NCBI GenBank assembly: GCA_937773775.1
Contig: CALJVL010000005.1
Location: 1-63,194, forward strand
Direction: 5' to 3'
Source: an uncultured Flavobacterium sp.
GTDB lineage: Bacteria > Bacteroidota > Bacteroidia > Flavobacteriales > Flavobacteriaceae
DNA length: 63,194 nucleotides
Both the position numbers and the translations under genes were made by a program. The notes under the pieces are model-generated. The model had not been told where the DNA came from and did no database searches. It was given only the letters and a program-made list of their open reading frames with translations. Positions 1-8,642 of this stretch are shown here, one piece after another; positions within the stretch are counted from its first letter, which is position 1, and each line of letters begins with the position of its first letter.

Positions 1-11
1 CTTTCTTTATG

Positions 12-47
12 GAGCCCCAAGCTGAAAAGCTTGGGGCTCTTTTTTTT
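12..47 (+). terminator. Rho-independent terminator
   Basis: An 11-bp perfect inverted repeat (GAGCCCCAAGC / GCTTGGGGCTC) with a 6-nt loop is followed by eight T residues. It probably ends a gene lying to the left of the window. Confidence 0.85.
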
Positions 48-223
48 ATAGGTACAACCTAGTCGCCTAAAGGATTGGTGCGTCGCCTTTCTTTTATCTG
101 AAGGCGTTTCAGATTATAACTAAGCCCCAGGTTAGATAGACTCCTATAGATGCTCCTCCATGTTAAATACCTATTTGCTTTTATAAATGGAGTAAAGCGT
201 TTTCAACGCGGCTTACAGAGTTA

Positions 224-790
224 CAAAAAATATAAAATGCGTTTTTGATACTATCAAGTTTACAAGCCCAACAAAAACCAAAATTAATAGTTGGCCTTGT
301 GGTGGTCAAATGAAAGCGGAATACTTATATCGTTTTTCGGATGATTTTTCTAATAATGGATTTAAAAGAATAATGGAAAACGGCTATTCATTTCACAATA
401 TGCATTATAATTTCATATCTACTTTTACTGCCCCTGAACATGCTCCTATTTATACAAGAGCACGCCTGCAACTGATGGAATTGTAAGTAACTAGGGTTTA
501 GCAGAAATCTTGGTACAGAGATGTATCGTACTGATGACCTTAGTGAAGCAGGCTGGGAGATGGGATTGAGGATTAAGTTAAAATGTCTCCTAAGAATATA
601 CTAACCATTACTATTACTTATGAGTTAAGAATGGGTACGAATTTTATAGCTAAGGTTATTTTGGTTCGATTCTTAAATATTGGGGTGTCATTTTGCCTGT
701 AGGGCATTTCGCTAATTGGGATCTGTTGGTACAATAAGATGGGTTCTTTTATTTCTAGTTATTTTTATGGCAAAAAAATTACCTGTCATA
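224..790 (+). pseudogene. Decayed 5' copy of pafA alkaline phosphatase
   Basis: This stretch closely resembles the first third of the intact pafA gene at 12638-14251. Shared stretches include the leader part 'ATACTATCAAGTTTACAAGC' and the peptides MKAEYLYRFSDDF, GYSFHNMHYNF and ELRMGTNF. The copy has lost the start region. It has frame breaks, for example where GATPATHGIVSNEW should be read, and several in-frame stops. Homology ends near 790, at the counterpart of the LPEW residues. The nucleophile-threonine context survives as TAPEHAPIYT instead of TAPGHASIYT. It lies in the same orientation as the intact gene, so the two form direct repeats about 12 kb apart. It is certainly non-functional. 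Confidence 0.9.
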
Positions 791-972
791 ATATAGTCCA
801 CAAATAATATAGCCAAAATTAAATAGTGATTTCAAGAGTTGTAATCCATTTCGGTTTAGTGTGTGTTGACAGGAAAGGACAACACGATCGTCTTGTATTT
901 TTATACTAAACGACAATATTTGACAATAAAACGACCAAGATATTTACTAAACTGTTTTTTGCTATTAAGCAG

Positions 973-1956
973 TTAAAACGGTAAGTCAATAGATTCTGGA
1001 TTAATAAAATCTTTGGTATACGGGTTTTCGAGAAAGCTAATTGGTGGCTTTTGAAATTTAAGAATATCCTCTTTTTCAATACCGTAAACCTGCCAATAAT
1101 TGGATAGTAACTGGGCATATATGTCCTCATCCCAAAACCCCGAAATGCGCTTGCTTACCAGCCGTCTCAACTTCGATAGTAATCCCCTTTGTCTTGTTTT
1201 TCAATTTTGTATTCAGGTTTGTACTGTAATATATAATCTGAATAATGAAACCTAGCGTACAACTCTTCAAATTGGATGGGATGTAAAACATGACCTTCCA
1301 TTTTATCGAGGATGTCTTTTTTGCTTCTCCCCAAACTACCCCATTGTCTTGTAAACATGCGATAAAACCAAAGTCATTGACTCCAAATTGGAACATTAAA
1401 TTGACCGCATCGTTGCGATAACCTAAAAATATCCGCAGAATATTTAAGTGGAAATACGGCGATACTCCATGGTTTTTTCCCAACGAAGGAAATCGGTTGT
1501 ATTAAGGATTGTAGCATTAAATGAAAGTTACCAAAGCGTTCCCTGAGAGTCGCGGAAAGCCCAAAATCTTCACCTTGCCTTAGACAGCCTGTCTCTTTCA
1601 TAAAGCATTTCATAGTATAGCATACCGTAGACCATTCTGCCTGTCCATTGAAAAAGCAACTCTGGATCGAGTGACGCCATGCCATCAAAACCTCTTTTAT
1701 ACGCAGCCTCAACTTTTACATCCAGCTCCTCAAAAGCTTTTTTCACTTCGGAAGAAACAGGGTAATTTAAGATCTGCATAATTATAAGATTTGGCTTTAT
1801 CCATCATCTCAATTCTTTCTATCACCTAATTTAAAATGATCCATCAGCCACAAGGGAAAAACGGTCATGTTTTTCATTTGTCAAAGTTCCTGAAAGGAAA
1901 CAAAAATGTTCGTCAAAATTCAAATCCTTAAAAGGATTAAAAAGCGTTTGTGTCAT
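973..1956 (-). pseudogene. Conserved hypothetical gene broken by many frameshifts
   Basis: Reading leftward from an ATG at 1956, coding-like peptides follow in order but switch frame repeatedly: MTQTLFNPFKDLNFDEHFC, TVFPLWLMDHFKLG, MQILNYPVSSEVKKAFEEL, LLFQWTGRMVYGMLYYEML, GEDFGLSATLRERFGNFHLM, GYRNDAVNLMFQFGV, KKDILDKMEGHVLHPIQFEE, ITIEVETAGKQAHFGV, and finally WDEDIYAQLLSNYWQVYGIE to a stop at 973. At least six indels are needed to join them. Joined, they give a protein of about 320 residues, soluble in appearance. I believe it matches an uncharacterised family found in Bacteroidota, but I cannot name it. The gene is dead here, and a functional copy may exist elsewhere in the genome. Confidence 0.8.
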
Positions 1957-2094
1957 CAATGTAGAAAAATATTTAGTGTTTTAATTTTTTCCAAATGTAG
2001 CCATAAATTATTGTTTTCTTTGCCTAATTGATATGGAATCAAAAATCTTAAATATGCACAAGATCGTAAAACCTTCCCTTTAAGGAACTGCTCA

Positions 2095-2175
2095 ACAATG
2101 TTAATTATGATGATCCAGAGTTTTCAGTCCAGCTCTTCCTAAAATAGGGAAGGCTGTAAGACAGCCGTTTGTAAA
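2095..2175 (-). pseudogene. Possible scrap of an NAD(P)-binding oxidoreductase gene
   Basis: The reverse strand encodes AVLQPSLF followed by a stop. At the nucleotide level this resembles the AVLQPSLLLGNR segment of the oxidoreductase at 23508-24165. Only about 45 bases align convincingly by eye, so this may be a remnant of a paralogous gene or chance. Confidence 0.35.
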
Positions 2176-2316
2176 GCCAAATCACAGCCTCTTCATATAT
2201 TTTTTGTTTATACCCAAAAACGGATGATGTCCAAATAAAGTAATTTGTCTTATCTCATAAAAAAAATGCTCCTATTTTTTAGTCATATAATTTATTAATA
2301 TTTTTTTGTATAAATT

Positions 2317-2340
2317 AATATATACTTTTAAGTATATATT
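2317..2340. promoter_or_regulatory. Dyad operator candidate upstream of sufB
   Basis: A perfect 11-bp inverted repeat AATATATACTT / AAGTATATATT with a 2-bp spacer lies 14 bp upstream of the -7 element of the suf operon, where the -33 region should be. An operator there could control promoter access. The Rrf2 protein encoded at 8149-8628 is the obvious candidate ligand (inference). Confidence 0.5.
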
Positions 2341-2353
2341 AAAAATTAGATTC

Positions 2354-2361
2354 TATCTTTG
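2354..2361 (+). promoter_or_regulatory. sufB -7 promoter element (TATCTTTG)
   Basis: TATCTTTG fits the Bacteroidota -7 consensus TAnnTTTG and lies 32 bp before the sufB start codon. No clean -33 TTTG is seen; the dyad at 2317-2340 covers that position, which suggests a regulated promoter. Confidence 0.6.
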
Positions 2362-2393
2362 CGTAGAAGATTTTAATTTAATACCTGAAAATC

Positions 2394-3845
2394 ATGAGCA
2401 AGGAAGCGTCTACAGAAACTCTTGAAGAGTATACAAATAGTGATTACAAATATGGATTTACCAGTAATATTGATACTGAACTTATCCCAAAAGGTCTAAC
2501 TGAAGATACCATTCGATTAATATCTTATAAAAAGGAAGAGCCGCAATGGATGCTTGACTGGCGTTTAGAAGCATTTAGGCATTGGGAGACCCTTACGGAA
2601 CCCAAATGGCCGAATGTAAAATATCCCCCAGTAAATTACCAAGACATTATTTACTATGCTGCCCCCAAACAGAAAAAAGTACTCAATAGCTTGGATGAAG
2701 TTGATCCTGAACTATTGAAAACCTTTGAGAAATTAGGTATTTCAATAGGAGAACAAAAACGATTAACTGGCGTTGCCGTTGATATAGTAATTGATAGCGT
2801 TTCGGTGATAACTACTTTCAAGAAAGAATTATCAAAATTAGGAATCATCTTTTGCTCCTTTGGTGAGGCCGTAAAAGAACATCCTGAACTAATAAAAAAA
2901 TACTTGGGAATGGTTGTTCCTTCAACTGATAATTTTTACGCATCACTTAACTCTGCCGTTTTTACTGATGGTTCGTTTTGTTATATTCCAAAGGGCGTTC
3001 GATGCCCAATGGAATTGTCAACTTATTTCCGAATCAATGCCGAGGGATCAGGTCAGTTTGAAAGAACATTAATTGTAGCAGAAGCAGGCAGTTCCGTAAG
3101 CTATTTGGAAGGATGTACCGCTCCTACGAGAGATGAAAATCAATTGCATGCTGCAGTGGTTGAACTCATCGCGTTTGACGATGCTCAAATCAAATATTCG
3201 ACCATCCAAAACTGGTATCCGGGCGATAAAGACGGAAAAGGTGGCATCTATAACTTCGTAACCAAAAGAGGATTGTGTGCAGGTGTTCGTTCAAAAATCA
3301 GCTGGACACAAGTTGAGGCAGGTTCTTCCATTACATGGAAGTATCCAAGTTGTATTTTAAAAGGCGACTATTCAACAGGTGAGTTTTATTCTGTAGCCGT
3401 TACCAATAATTTACAACAAGCTGATACAGGTACCAAGATGTGGCATATTGGTAATAATACCAGCAGTACGATTATTTCCAAAGGTATCTCGGCAGGAAAA
3501 AGCAATAATTCGTATAGAGGTTTGGTTAAAGTGGCGAAAAATGCAGAAAATGCCAAGAATTTTTCACAATGCGATTCTTTATTAATGGGCGATAAATGTG
3601 GTGCACATACCTTCCCTTATCTCGAAATAGAAAATGATACAGCACAAATAGAACACGAAGCCACCACTTCTAAAGTAGGTGAAGACCAACTTTATTATTG
3701 TATGCAAAGGGGATTGAAACAAGAGGATGCCATCAATCTTATTGTGAACGGGTATTGCAAGGATGTGTTTAAAGAATTGTCTATGGAATTTGCAGTGGAA
3801 GCACAAAAATTGCTTTCTGTTAGTTTAGAAGGTAGCGTGGGATAA
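2394..3845 (+). CDS. sufB: Fe-S cluster assembly protein SufB
   Basis: SufB is the scaffold subunit of the cytosolic SufBC2D complex, on which Fe-S clusters are built. The 483-residue product has the normal length. It carries the hallmarks [35 protein letters not shown] and [16 protein letters not shown]. Cys393 in FSQCDSLL matches the E. coli SufB cysteine that accepts sulfur, and the histidines of the C-terminal beta-helix are present. It is the first gene of a tightly packed run sufB-sufC-sufD-mrp-sufT-brx. The start ATG follows the -7 element by 32 bp. No cysteine desulfurase (SufS) or SufE is encoded in this cluster, so sulfur must come from an enzyme encoded elsewhere or from another donor. 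Confidence 0.97.
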   Translation: MSKEASTETLEEYTNSDYKYGFTSNIDTELIPKGLTEDTIRLISYKKEEPQWMLDWRLEAFRHWETLTEPKWPNVKYPPVNYQDIIYYAAPKQKKVLNSLDEVDPELLKTFEKLGISIGEQKRLTGVAVDIVIDSVSVITTFKKELSKLGIIFCSFGEAVKEHPELIKKYLGMVVPSTDNFYASLNSAVFTDGSFCYIPKGVRCPMELSTYFRINAEGSGQFERTLIVAEAGSSVSYLEGCTAPTRDENQLHAAVVELIAFDDAQIKYSTIQNWYPGDKDGKGGIYNFVTKRGLCAGVRSKISWTQVEAGSSITWKYPSCILKGDYSTGEFYSVAVTNNLQQADTGTKMWHIGNNTSSTIISKGISAGKSNNSYRGLVKVAKNAENAKNFSQCDSLLMGDKCGAHTFPYLEIENDTAQIEHEATTSKVGEDQLYYCMQRGLKQEDAINLIVNGYCKDVFKELSMEFAVEAQKLLSVSLEGSVG

Positions 3846-3873
3846 AATAATAATTAAATAAAAAACAGAACTT

Positions 3874-4638
3874 ATGTTAATAATAAAAAATTTACATGCA
3901 GAAATTGAAGGAAAAAAAATACTGAACGGTATTAACCTTCAAATAAATGCCGGTGAAGTACACGCCATAATGGGGCCAAACGGAGGCGGTAAAAGTACCC
4001 TGGCGCACGTCTTGGCAGGGCGAGAAGGCTATGAAGTTACCCAAGGTACTGTTACCTATATGGGAAAAGACCTCCTCGAATTATTAGTTGATGAACGTGC
4101 CAAGGAAGGTGTTTTTCAGGCATTTCAATATCCAATAGAAATTCCGGGAGTAAGTACTGCCAATTTTCTTAAACATACCATTAATGCCGTTAGAAAACAT
4201 CAGGAAAAGCCGGATTTTAGCCCCGTAGAAATGCTGAAATACATTAAAGAAAAGGCAAAAATGGTGGAGATGGAAGATGGTTTTTTAAGTCGTTCCCTAA
4301 ACCAAGGATTTTCGGGTGGAGAAAAAAAACGAAATGAAATTTTACAAATGGCGGTATTAGAACCAAAACTCGCCGTTTTGGATGAAACGGATTCAGGGCT
4401 TGATATTGATGCGCTAAAAATAGTTGCTAATGGAGTGAATCAGTTAAAAACATCAGATAACGCTTTTGTCGTAATTACGCACTACCAGCGATTACTCGAT
4501 CATATTATACCCGATTTTGTTCATGTATTATACAATGGACAAATCGTTAAATCAGGAGACAAAAATTTAGCATTGGAACTTGAAGAAAAAGGATATGATT
4601 GGATCAAAGAAGAAGTAGCAATAGAAACAACATCTTAA
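3874..4638 (+). CDS. sufC: Fe-S cluster assembly ATPase SufC
   Basis: This is the ABC-type ATPase of the SufBC2D scaffold. ATP binding drives dimerisation of two SufC subunits and reshapes the SufB-SufD interface. The 254-residue protein has Walker A GPNGGGKST, a Q-loop in QAFQYP, the ABC signature FSGGEKKRNE, and Walker B LAVLDETDSGLDIDAL, which is the SufC form. The H-loop is VITHYQR. Length is typical. It lies 28 bp after sufB and 10 bp before sufD, so the three are surely co-transcribed. Walker A has Gly at the usual Ser/Ala position (GPNGGGKST), a mild and probably harmless variant. Confidence 0.97.
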   Translation: MLIIKNLHAEIEGKKILNGINLQINAGEVHAIMGPNGGGKSTLAHVLAGREGYEVTQGTVTYMGKDLLELLVDERAKEGVFQAFQYPIEIPGVSTANFLKHTINAVRKHQEKPDFSPVEMLKYIKEKAKMVEMEDGFLSRSLNQGFSGGEKKRNEILQMAVLEPKLAVLDETDSGLDIDALKIVANGVNQLKTSDNAFVVITHYQRLLDHIIPDFVHVLYNGQIVKSGDKNLALELEEKGYDWIKEEVAIETTS

Positions 4639-4648
4639 AAAAATCAGC

Positions 4649-6013
4649 ATGGTAAATTCAAATACAGCAGATAAAAAAGAGAGTAGTAATAGATTTATGG
4701 AACTGTTCCAACATTATGAAACTACGCTAAACGGACAGAAAGATTATCCAGGGCATATCACACAAAAAAAGGCGATGCAACGGTTGAGCAATGATATCCC
4801 TTTTCCAACCATAAGCAACGAGGATTGGAAATATACCAATATTGCCGACGTACTTCAGCCACAATACCAGCAGCCAAAACTTGTTGACATTGCAGCAGAA
4901 GCGATAAAGCCTTTTCTTCTTGAAGGAATGGACGTGTACTTGCTTGTTTTTGTAAATGGCAAATACAATATAGAGCTTTCATCAGAAGATGCGGTATCCA
5001 AAAAAATTATAGTACAGGCTATTTCCACTGGACTTAAAGAAGAGGGAAAAACAAAAGCAACAGCTTCCGAATACTTGAATAAATGGGCAAGCGAAACGAG
5101 CAATTCCTTCAGGGTGTTAAATACCGCCTTCGCACAGAATGGAATTTATATTGATGTGCCTGATGGATTAGTGTTGGATCGCCCTGTTCATATACTAAAT
5201 ATAGCTCATACAGAAACAGAGCCAACAGTAATCAGCCCGCAAAAAATAATTGTAGCCGGAGAAAATAGTAAAGTAACAGTTATTGAAACCTTTCACCATC
5301 TTACTAATTCCCAACAAACGTATTTCACAAATACGGTCACACAGTTGGTTCTAAAAAGAAATGCGATTGTTGATCATTATAGAATTCAAGATGAGGGTGA
5401 GAATGCATATTTTATCAATAATACCGAAATTGAACAGATGCGTGATAGTACCTACAGCTCTTATGTAGTTGATTTGGGTGGAAAATTAGTGAGAAACAAC
5501 CTAAGCTCCATTTTAAAAGATAGCGGAACAATGACTAATTTTTACGGCGTTTATGTAGGTATAAATAAGCAGCATATAGACAATCAAACCTTTATTGACC
5601 ATGCGTATCCGAATTGCAACAGCAACGAATTGTACAAAGGAATTCTTGCAGATAAAGCTAAAGGAGTATTTAATGGCAAAATAATCGTACGTCCTGATGC
5701 TCAAAAAACAAATGCTTTTCAGAAAAACCATAGCCTCGTCTTATCAAAAACCGCCAAGATGAATAGCAAACCCCAGTTGGAAATTTATGCGGATGATGTG
5801 AAATGTAGTCACGGTGCTACCATCGGACAATTGAATAAAGAGGCTTTGTATTACATGCGTTCCAGAGGCTTATCTAAAAAAGAAGCTGTATCAGTTTTAA
5901 AACAAGCTTTTTTAACGGAAATAACGGAGTTATTTAAAATTGAACCTGTTAGAGAAAAAGTAGAACAGCTGCTTGTAGATAAATTTAAGCAATTTACGGA
6001 AACAAACAATTAA
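4649..6013 (+). CDS. sufD: Fe-S cluster assembly protein SufD
   Basis: SufD is the SufB paralogue of the SufBC2D complex and is needed for iron acquisition. The 454-residue product has the SufB/SufD core, including VDHYRIQDEGENAYFINNTE, GVFNGKIIVRPDAQKTNAFQ and the C-terminal DDVKCSHGATIGQLNKEALY. The last contains the conserved Cys-Ser-His-Gly stretch; its histidine corresponds to the cluster-site histidine of E. coli SufD. Length and domain layout are normal. It starts 10 bp after sufC; mrp begins about 20 bp downstream. Confidence 0.96.
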   Translation: MVNSNTADKKESSNRFMELFQHYETTLNGQKDYPGHITQKKAMQRLSNDIPFPTISNEDWKYTNIADVLQPQYQQPKLVDIAAEAIKPFLLEGMDVYLLVFVNGKYNIELSSEDAVSKKIIVQAISTGLKEEGKTKATASEYLNKWASETSNSFRVLNTAFAQNGIYIDVPDGLVLDRPVHILNIAHTETEPTVISPQKIIVAGENSKVTVIETFHHLTNSQQTYFTNTVTQLVLKRNAIVDHYRIQDEGENAYFINNTEIEQMRDSTYSSYVVDLGGKLVRNNLSSILKDSGTMTNFYGVYVGINKQHIDNQTFIDHAYPNCNSNELYKGILADKAKGVFNGKIIVRPDAQKTNAFQKNHSLVLSKTAKMNSKPQLEIYADDVKCSHGATIGQLNKEALYYMRSRGLSKKEAVSVLKQAFLTEITELFKIEPVREKVEQLLVDKFKQFTETNN

Positions 6014-6033
6014 CTAATAAATTGATAAAAGAC

Positions 6034-7113
6034 ATGCCTGAAATAACTAAAGAAAGTATACTAAAAATACTGACTAACGTAATTGAGCCTGACCTAAAGA
6101 GAAGTATTGTTGCGCTAGGATTAGTAAATGATATTCATGTTGAAGGAAACGAAATTAGCTTTATCGTTAAGATTAGCAGTCCTACTATGAATAGCAAAAA
6201 GATAGTAAAAGATGCTTGTTTGGAAAGTCTTTTGCAAGCCCTAGGTTCGGATATCAAGGTGGATATAGATATGCAAGCCCTTCCTGGTTTTAAGGACCGA
6301 GCTCCGGAACTGAGAACAATATTGCCTGGCGTTAAACATATTATTGCTATTGCCTCTGGCAAAGGTGGTGTAGGTAAATCTACTGTTTCTGCTAATCTTG
6401 CAGTGGCATTAAGCCAATCAGGTGCAAAGGTCGGCTTGTTAGATGCCGATATTTATGGACCATCAATGCCGCTTATGTTTGATTTAGTGAACAGAAAACC
6501 TGTAGTTTCAAATGATTCTGGTCGAAATCTTATAGAACCAATTGCATCTCATGGAGTTGGAATTTTATCTATTGGTTTTTTTACGGAAGCTTCTCAGGCG
6601 GTTCCATGGCGTGGACCTATGGTTTCCAAAGCCCTTATCCAATTATTTCAGGATGCCGATTGGGGTAATTTAGATTATCTACTTGTGGATCTTCCTCCAG
6701 GCACAGGAGATATTCATCTTACGCTGGTTGATAAAATTCCGCTTGCAGGAGTTATTGTAGTCAGTACGCCACAAGAAGTAGCCCTTGCCGATGCCAGAAA
6801 AGGCATCGATATGTTTAAAATGCCAATGGTTAACGTCCCGGTACTTGGATTGGTTGAAAATATGGCATATTATATCCCAGAAGATAATCCCGATAAAAAA
6901 GAGTACATATTTGGAAAGGATGGGGCAAAAAAATTATCAGAAGAAATGAATGTTTCATTACTAGGTCAAATCCCTTTAATAACAAGAATACGGGAGGCCG
7001 GAGACATTGGAGCGCCAGCAGCATTAAATGAAAACACCATAGAAGGTACCATATTTAAAGAATTAGCGCAAAAAGTGATGGAATGCGTAAAAGATAATAA
7101 GACTAATAATTAA
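6034..7113 (+). CDS. Mrp/NBP35 (ApbC) family Fe-S carrier P-loop ATPase
   Basis: Mrp/ApbC proteins are cytosolic P-loop ATPases that carry Fe-S clusters to apoproteins and are homologues of eukaryotic Nbp35/Cfd1. The 359-residue product has an N-terminal DUF59-like domain (about residues 5-85), then a deviant Walker A, GKGGVGKST, at 109-117. It also has DADIYGPSMP and LLVDLPPGTGD. The usual CPxC cluster-binding pair before the IFG motif is missing: the sequence reads ENMAYYIPEDNPDKKEYIFG. I recall this loss in other Bacteroidota Mrp proteins. ATG 6034 is preferred over the TTG at 6022, because it starts the conserved DUF59 domain and leaves a normal spacer after sufD. Confidence 0.92.
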   Translation: MPEITKESILKILTNVIEPDLKRSIVALGLVNDIHVEGNEISFIVKISSPTMNSKKIVKDACLESLLQALGSDIKVDIDMQALPGFKDRAPELRTILPGVKHIIAIASGKGGVGKSTVSANLAVALSQSGAKVGLLDADIYGPSMPLMFDLVNRKPVVSNDSGRNLIEPIASHGVGILSIGFFTEASQAVPWRGPMVSKALIQLFQDADWGNLDYLLVDLPPGTGDIHLTLVDKIPLAGVIVVSTPQEVALADARKGIDMFKMPMVNVPVLGLVENMAYYIPEDNPDKKEYIFGKDGAKKLSEEMNVSLLGQIPLITRIREAGDIGAPAALNENTIEGTIFKELAQKVMECVKDNKTNN

Positions 7114-7123
7114 TAATTAAAAT

Positions 7124-7444
7124 ATGGAAATAGCAGATAAAACAGCATTGGAAACAAAAGTCATCGAGGTTCTAACAACCTGTTTTGACCCGGAAATACC
7201 TACTAATATTTATGATTTAGGATTAATATATGACATTGATATAGATGATCAAGCCAACGTGCATACCATCATGACTCTAACCTCCCCTTCCTGTCCCGTA
7301 GCGGGAATACTGCCTCCAGAAGTGGAAGAAAAGATTAGGAATATTCCTGGAGTTAGCAGCTCTAATGTAGAAGTAACTTGGGATCCCGCATGGTCAAAAG
7401 ACATGATGAGTGAGGCCGCTCAACTGGAACTTGGAATGATGTAA
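7124..7444 (+). CDS. sufT: SufT/MIP18-like DUF59 protein
   Basis: This 106-residue protein is a single DUF59 domain, the family of bacterial SufT and eukaryotic CIA2/MIP18, which help mature Fe-S proteins. The family signature DPEIPTNIYDLGLIY lies at 22-36. The reactive cysteine is Cys57 in TLTSPSCPVAG, as in MIP18 proteins. The C-terminal WDPAWSKDMMSE matches the SufT form closely. It follows mrp by 10 bp and precedes the bacilliredoxin gene by 31 bp. In eukaryotes CIA2 pairs with the WD40 protein CIA1; a WD40 gene lies 2.5 kb downstream in this same island. Confidence 0.92.
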   Translation: MEIADKTALETKVIEVLTTCFDPEIPTNIYDLGLIYDIDIDDQANVHTIMTLTSPSCPVAGILPPEVEEKIRNIPGVSSSNVEVTWDPAWSKDMMSEAAQLELGMM

Positions 7445-7475
7445 ATTAAAGCAACACTAACTTAACAACAAAAAA

Positions 7476-8027
7476 ATGGATTCTTATAATTTAACGAAAA
7501 TAACACAGCAAGCCAGCTATGATGCCGTTACTGTTCAACCTATGAGAGATGAACTAACATCTGTAGGTTGCAAAGAATTAATAACACCACAAGATGTAGA
7601 TAATGCATTAGGAAGGAATGATGACAAAACGATACTTGTTGTAATAAATTCCGTATGTGGTTGTTCGGCTGGTAGTGGACGACCAGGAGTAATGATAGCA
7701 TTGCAAAATAATATCATCCCTGATGCGCTTTACACACTATTTGGCGGCATGGAAAAAGATGCGATTGACCGATACAGGAATAAATATCTACCAAGTCATG
7801 AAACTTCCTCTCCTCACATTGCCCTTTTTAGAAATGGTGAGCCAGTGGTCATTTTTAAGCGTGCCGACATTGACGGACATTCAGCTGAGAACATTGCCAT
7901 CGAATTGGTGGCTATTTTTAACAAAGAATGCAGCAGCACAGGACCTTCAATTTCCGCGAAAGATTTTGAAAATACTACTCAAGGCAAGTACGGTTGCTAT
8001 ACTAATATAGCAAAAAATAAAGAATAA
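7476..8027 (+). CDS. BrxA/BrxB family bacilliredoxin with C-terminal extension
   Basis: Bacilliredoxins (YphP/YqiW family) remove bacillithiol from oxidised protein thiols. The family core spans about residues 1-150 with the active-site CGC motif at 61-63 (VVINSVCGCSAGSGRPG), the HETSSPHIALF segment and the late Cys152. After Cys152 the protein continues about 30 residues further than B. subtilis BrxA/B (183 against roughly 145). The tail contains Cys174 in GKYGC. As last gene of the suf run, it probably keeps scaffold or carrier cysteines reduced; that role is inferred from position. The tail's function is unknown. Confidence 0.88.
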   Translation: MDSYNLTKITQQASYDAVTVQPMRDELTSVGCKELITPQDVDNALGRNDDKTILVVINSVCGCSAGSGRPGVMIALQNNIIPDALYTLFGGMEKDAIDRYRNKYLPSHETSSPHIALFRNGEPVVIFKRADIDGHSAENIAIELVAIFNKECSSTGPSISAKDFENTTQGKYGCYTNIAKNKE

Positions 8028-8060
8028 ATAGTTTGTGTTTATTTAGTTCATCGTTTACGA

Positions 8061-8068
8061 TAAATTTG
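8061..8068 (+). promoter_or_regulatory. Possible -7 element for the rrf2 operon (TAAATTTG)
   Basis: TAAATTTG fits TAnnTTTG and lies 80 bp before the rrf2 start. A TTTG at 8032-8035 stands 25 bp upstream, slightly farther than ideal. A weaker candidate is GAACTTTG at 8095-8102. A promoter here would split the island into two transcripts. Confidence 0.4.
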
Positions 8069-8148
8069 CAATAGTACGCTACTTTTTTATTTGCGAACTT
8101 TGTGCACAATAGTAAATCAAATGCAGAAACTAATTAAATAATATAATT

Positions 8149-8628
8149 ATGAAAATAACAGCCCAAGTAGAATATGGTTTAAGGATAATGGTAAGAATAA
8201 CCAGATGTGCTGATGAGAAAGGACTAAGCATTCGTCAGCTAAGTGAAGCAGAGGGTTTATCTACAAACTATGTTGCTAAACTAAGCCGTCTACTTCGTAT
8301 TAAGGGTTTGATTAACAGCACAAGAGGTCATATGGGTGGGTATGTCTTGGCAAAACCTGCTGCCGCAATAACAGTAAATGAAGTCTTAAAAGCCTTAAGT
8401 GGAAAGTTGTTCGATAAAACTTTCTGTGATAGTCATTCGGGAATAATGAACTTATGTACCAATTCCGTAGATTGCTCCATCCGATCATTGTGGTCAATGA
8501 TGCAACGTACACTTGACACCTTGCTCGACAAGGTAACTATGGCCGATATGGTAAAGAACGAAAAAGAAGTTTCTAGTGTATTGCAAGATATTATCAACGG
8601 AAATGCTCATGTTAACGGCAATTTTTAA
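8149..8628 (+). CDS. Rrf2 family transcriptional regulator with Fe-S ligand cysteines
   Basis: This 159-residue winged-helix protein starts MKITAQVEYGLRIMV, the Rrf2/IscR signature, with the DNA-reading helix around LSTNYVAKLSRLLRIKGLI. Three cysteines, Cys93, Cys103 and Cys109 (spacing C-X9-C-X5-C), sit where IscR and NsrR bind their cluster. It is therefore likely a sensor of Fe-S status, redox or nitric oxide. It stands between the suf run and the THI5-ferredoxin-WD40 genes, 14 bp before the latter, and probably controls both. The dyad at 2317-2340 is its most likely operator. Ligand identity and repressor or activator mode cannot be read from the sequence. Confidence 0.93.
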   Translation: MKITAQVEYGLRIMVRITRCADEKGLSIRQLSEAEGLSTNYVAKLSRLLRIKGLINSTRGHMGGYVLAKPAAAITVNEVLKALSGKLFDKTFCDSHSGIMNLCTNSVDCSIRSLWSMMQRTLDTLLDKVTMADMVKNEKEVSSVLQDIINGNAHVNGNF

Positions 8629-8642
8629 AAACAGTAATAAAT

